From Mobilitalea sp. (lineage in GTDB: Bacteria > Bacillota_A > Clostridia > Lachnospirales > Lachnospiraceae), in assembly GCA_029974875.1 (NCBI GenBank), contig JARKQP010000039.1, forward strand, positions 1 to 5,540: 5,540 bases of DNA, read 5' to 3'. The notes below the pieces were generated by a model. It did no database searches. It was not told the origin of the DNA and worked only from the letters and a program-made list of their open reading frames with translations. Shown here one piece after another: positions 5,342-5,540 of the stretch; position 1 is the first letter of the stretch, and each line of letters starts with the position of its first letter. Position numbers and translations under genes: made by a program.

Positions 5342-5540
5342 CTACTTCTTTGTATCAAATTTTAACAACTCATCCGACAGCCTGTGGATGTAATCACGGA
5401 GAATATGGATACAATCCTGTTCCTTCGCAACACCACGTACAATATCCTCCGCCAATGCCTTACAGGTTGGCGCACCGCAGGAGCCACAGTCCAGCTTTGG
5501 AAATAAGTTGCACAGCTCCTCCACCCTTGACATATTGGCA
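5342..5540 (-). CDS. C-terminal fragment of an Fes-domain [4Fe-4S] protein, probably [FeFe]-hydrogenase-like
   Basis: The reading frame is open through the right edge (the two codons before the Met at 5533 read Ala-Asn), so only the last ~66 residues are visible. They include VEELCNLFPKLDCGSCGAPTC and, 16 residues on, a further cysteine. The pattern C-x2-C-x4-C-x16-C is that of the 'Fes' putative [4Fe-4S] domain, which is also present in RnfB and in acetyl-CoA synthase-associated proteins. In those the domain is N-terminal. Here it is the C-terminal end, followed by ~22 residues of charged helix, as in clostridial proteins annotated '[FeFe] hydrogenase large subunit C-terminal domain'. The following DRTGG and PHP genes support that reading. 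A start at 5533 would give a 63-residue stand-alone Fes protein, but I see no ribosome site in the few bases available, so a truncated larger gene is preferred. Confidence 0.72.
   Translation of the reverse strand, partial: ANMSRVEELCNLFPKLDCGSCGAPTCKALAEDIVRGVAKEQDCIHILRDYIHRLSDELLKFDTKK

Noticed and set aside
1..5540. CRISPR array, tRNA/rRNA genes, phage or conjugation genes
   Set aside because: No regularly spaced repeats, no cloverleaf-like sequence and no structural or integrase-type protein was seen on either strand. The holin-like peptide alone does not indicate a prophage.

Overview
The window looks like chromosomal DNA from a Gram-positive anaerobe of the clostridial Firmicutes, most likely a Lachnospiraceae-type gut bacterium. 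This is inferred from moderate GC, strong AAGGAG-type ribosome sites, a QueT transporter behind a preQ1-I riboswitch, an LCP-family wall enzyme, and an [FeFe]-hydrogenase-linked Fes/DRTGG/PHP gene set. No species can be named from sequence alone.

Left part, plus strand (1-967). A 34-codon hydrophobic peptide gene (22-126) resembles the holin-like/TxpA-BsrG type I toxins. It faces a convergent promoter (TTTACA, 17 nt, TATAAT) that would make a small antisense RNA of about 94 nt. The two transcripts would overlap across a shared hairpin that contains the toxin stop codon, so this is very probably an unannotated type I toxin-antitoxin module. It is followed by a promoter, a preQ1-I riboswitch abutting the ribosome site, and queT, the substrate-binding membrane subunit of a queuosine-precursor ECF transporter.

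Middle (1079-2572). A single gene for a LytR-CpsA-Psr phosphotransferase, with its own promoter, ends at a long near-perfect stem-loop. It shares this stem-loop with the convergent asnS gene.

Right part, minus strand (2595-5540). asnS (asparaginyl-tRNA synthetase) has its own extended -10 promoter and a structured leader of about 110 nt. Upstream of it lies a hydrogenase-associated gene string read right to left: the C-terminal end of a protein with a four-cysteine Fes iron-sulfur domain (probably an [FeFe]-hydrogenase-like protein cut by the window edge), a small DRTGG-domain protein, and a cysteine-rich PHP-domain metallohydrolase. The last two overlap by 8 nt and are probably translationally coupled. 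Their biochemical role is not established.

There is no tRNA, rRNA, CRISPR array, transposase or phage structural gene in the window. The most noteworthy items are the small toxin/antisense-RNA module at the left edge and the DRTGG-PHP pair next to the Fes protein.
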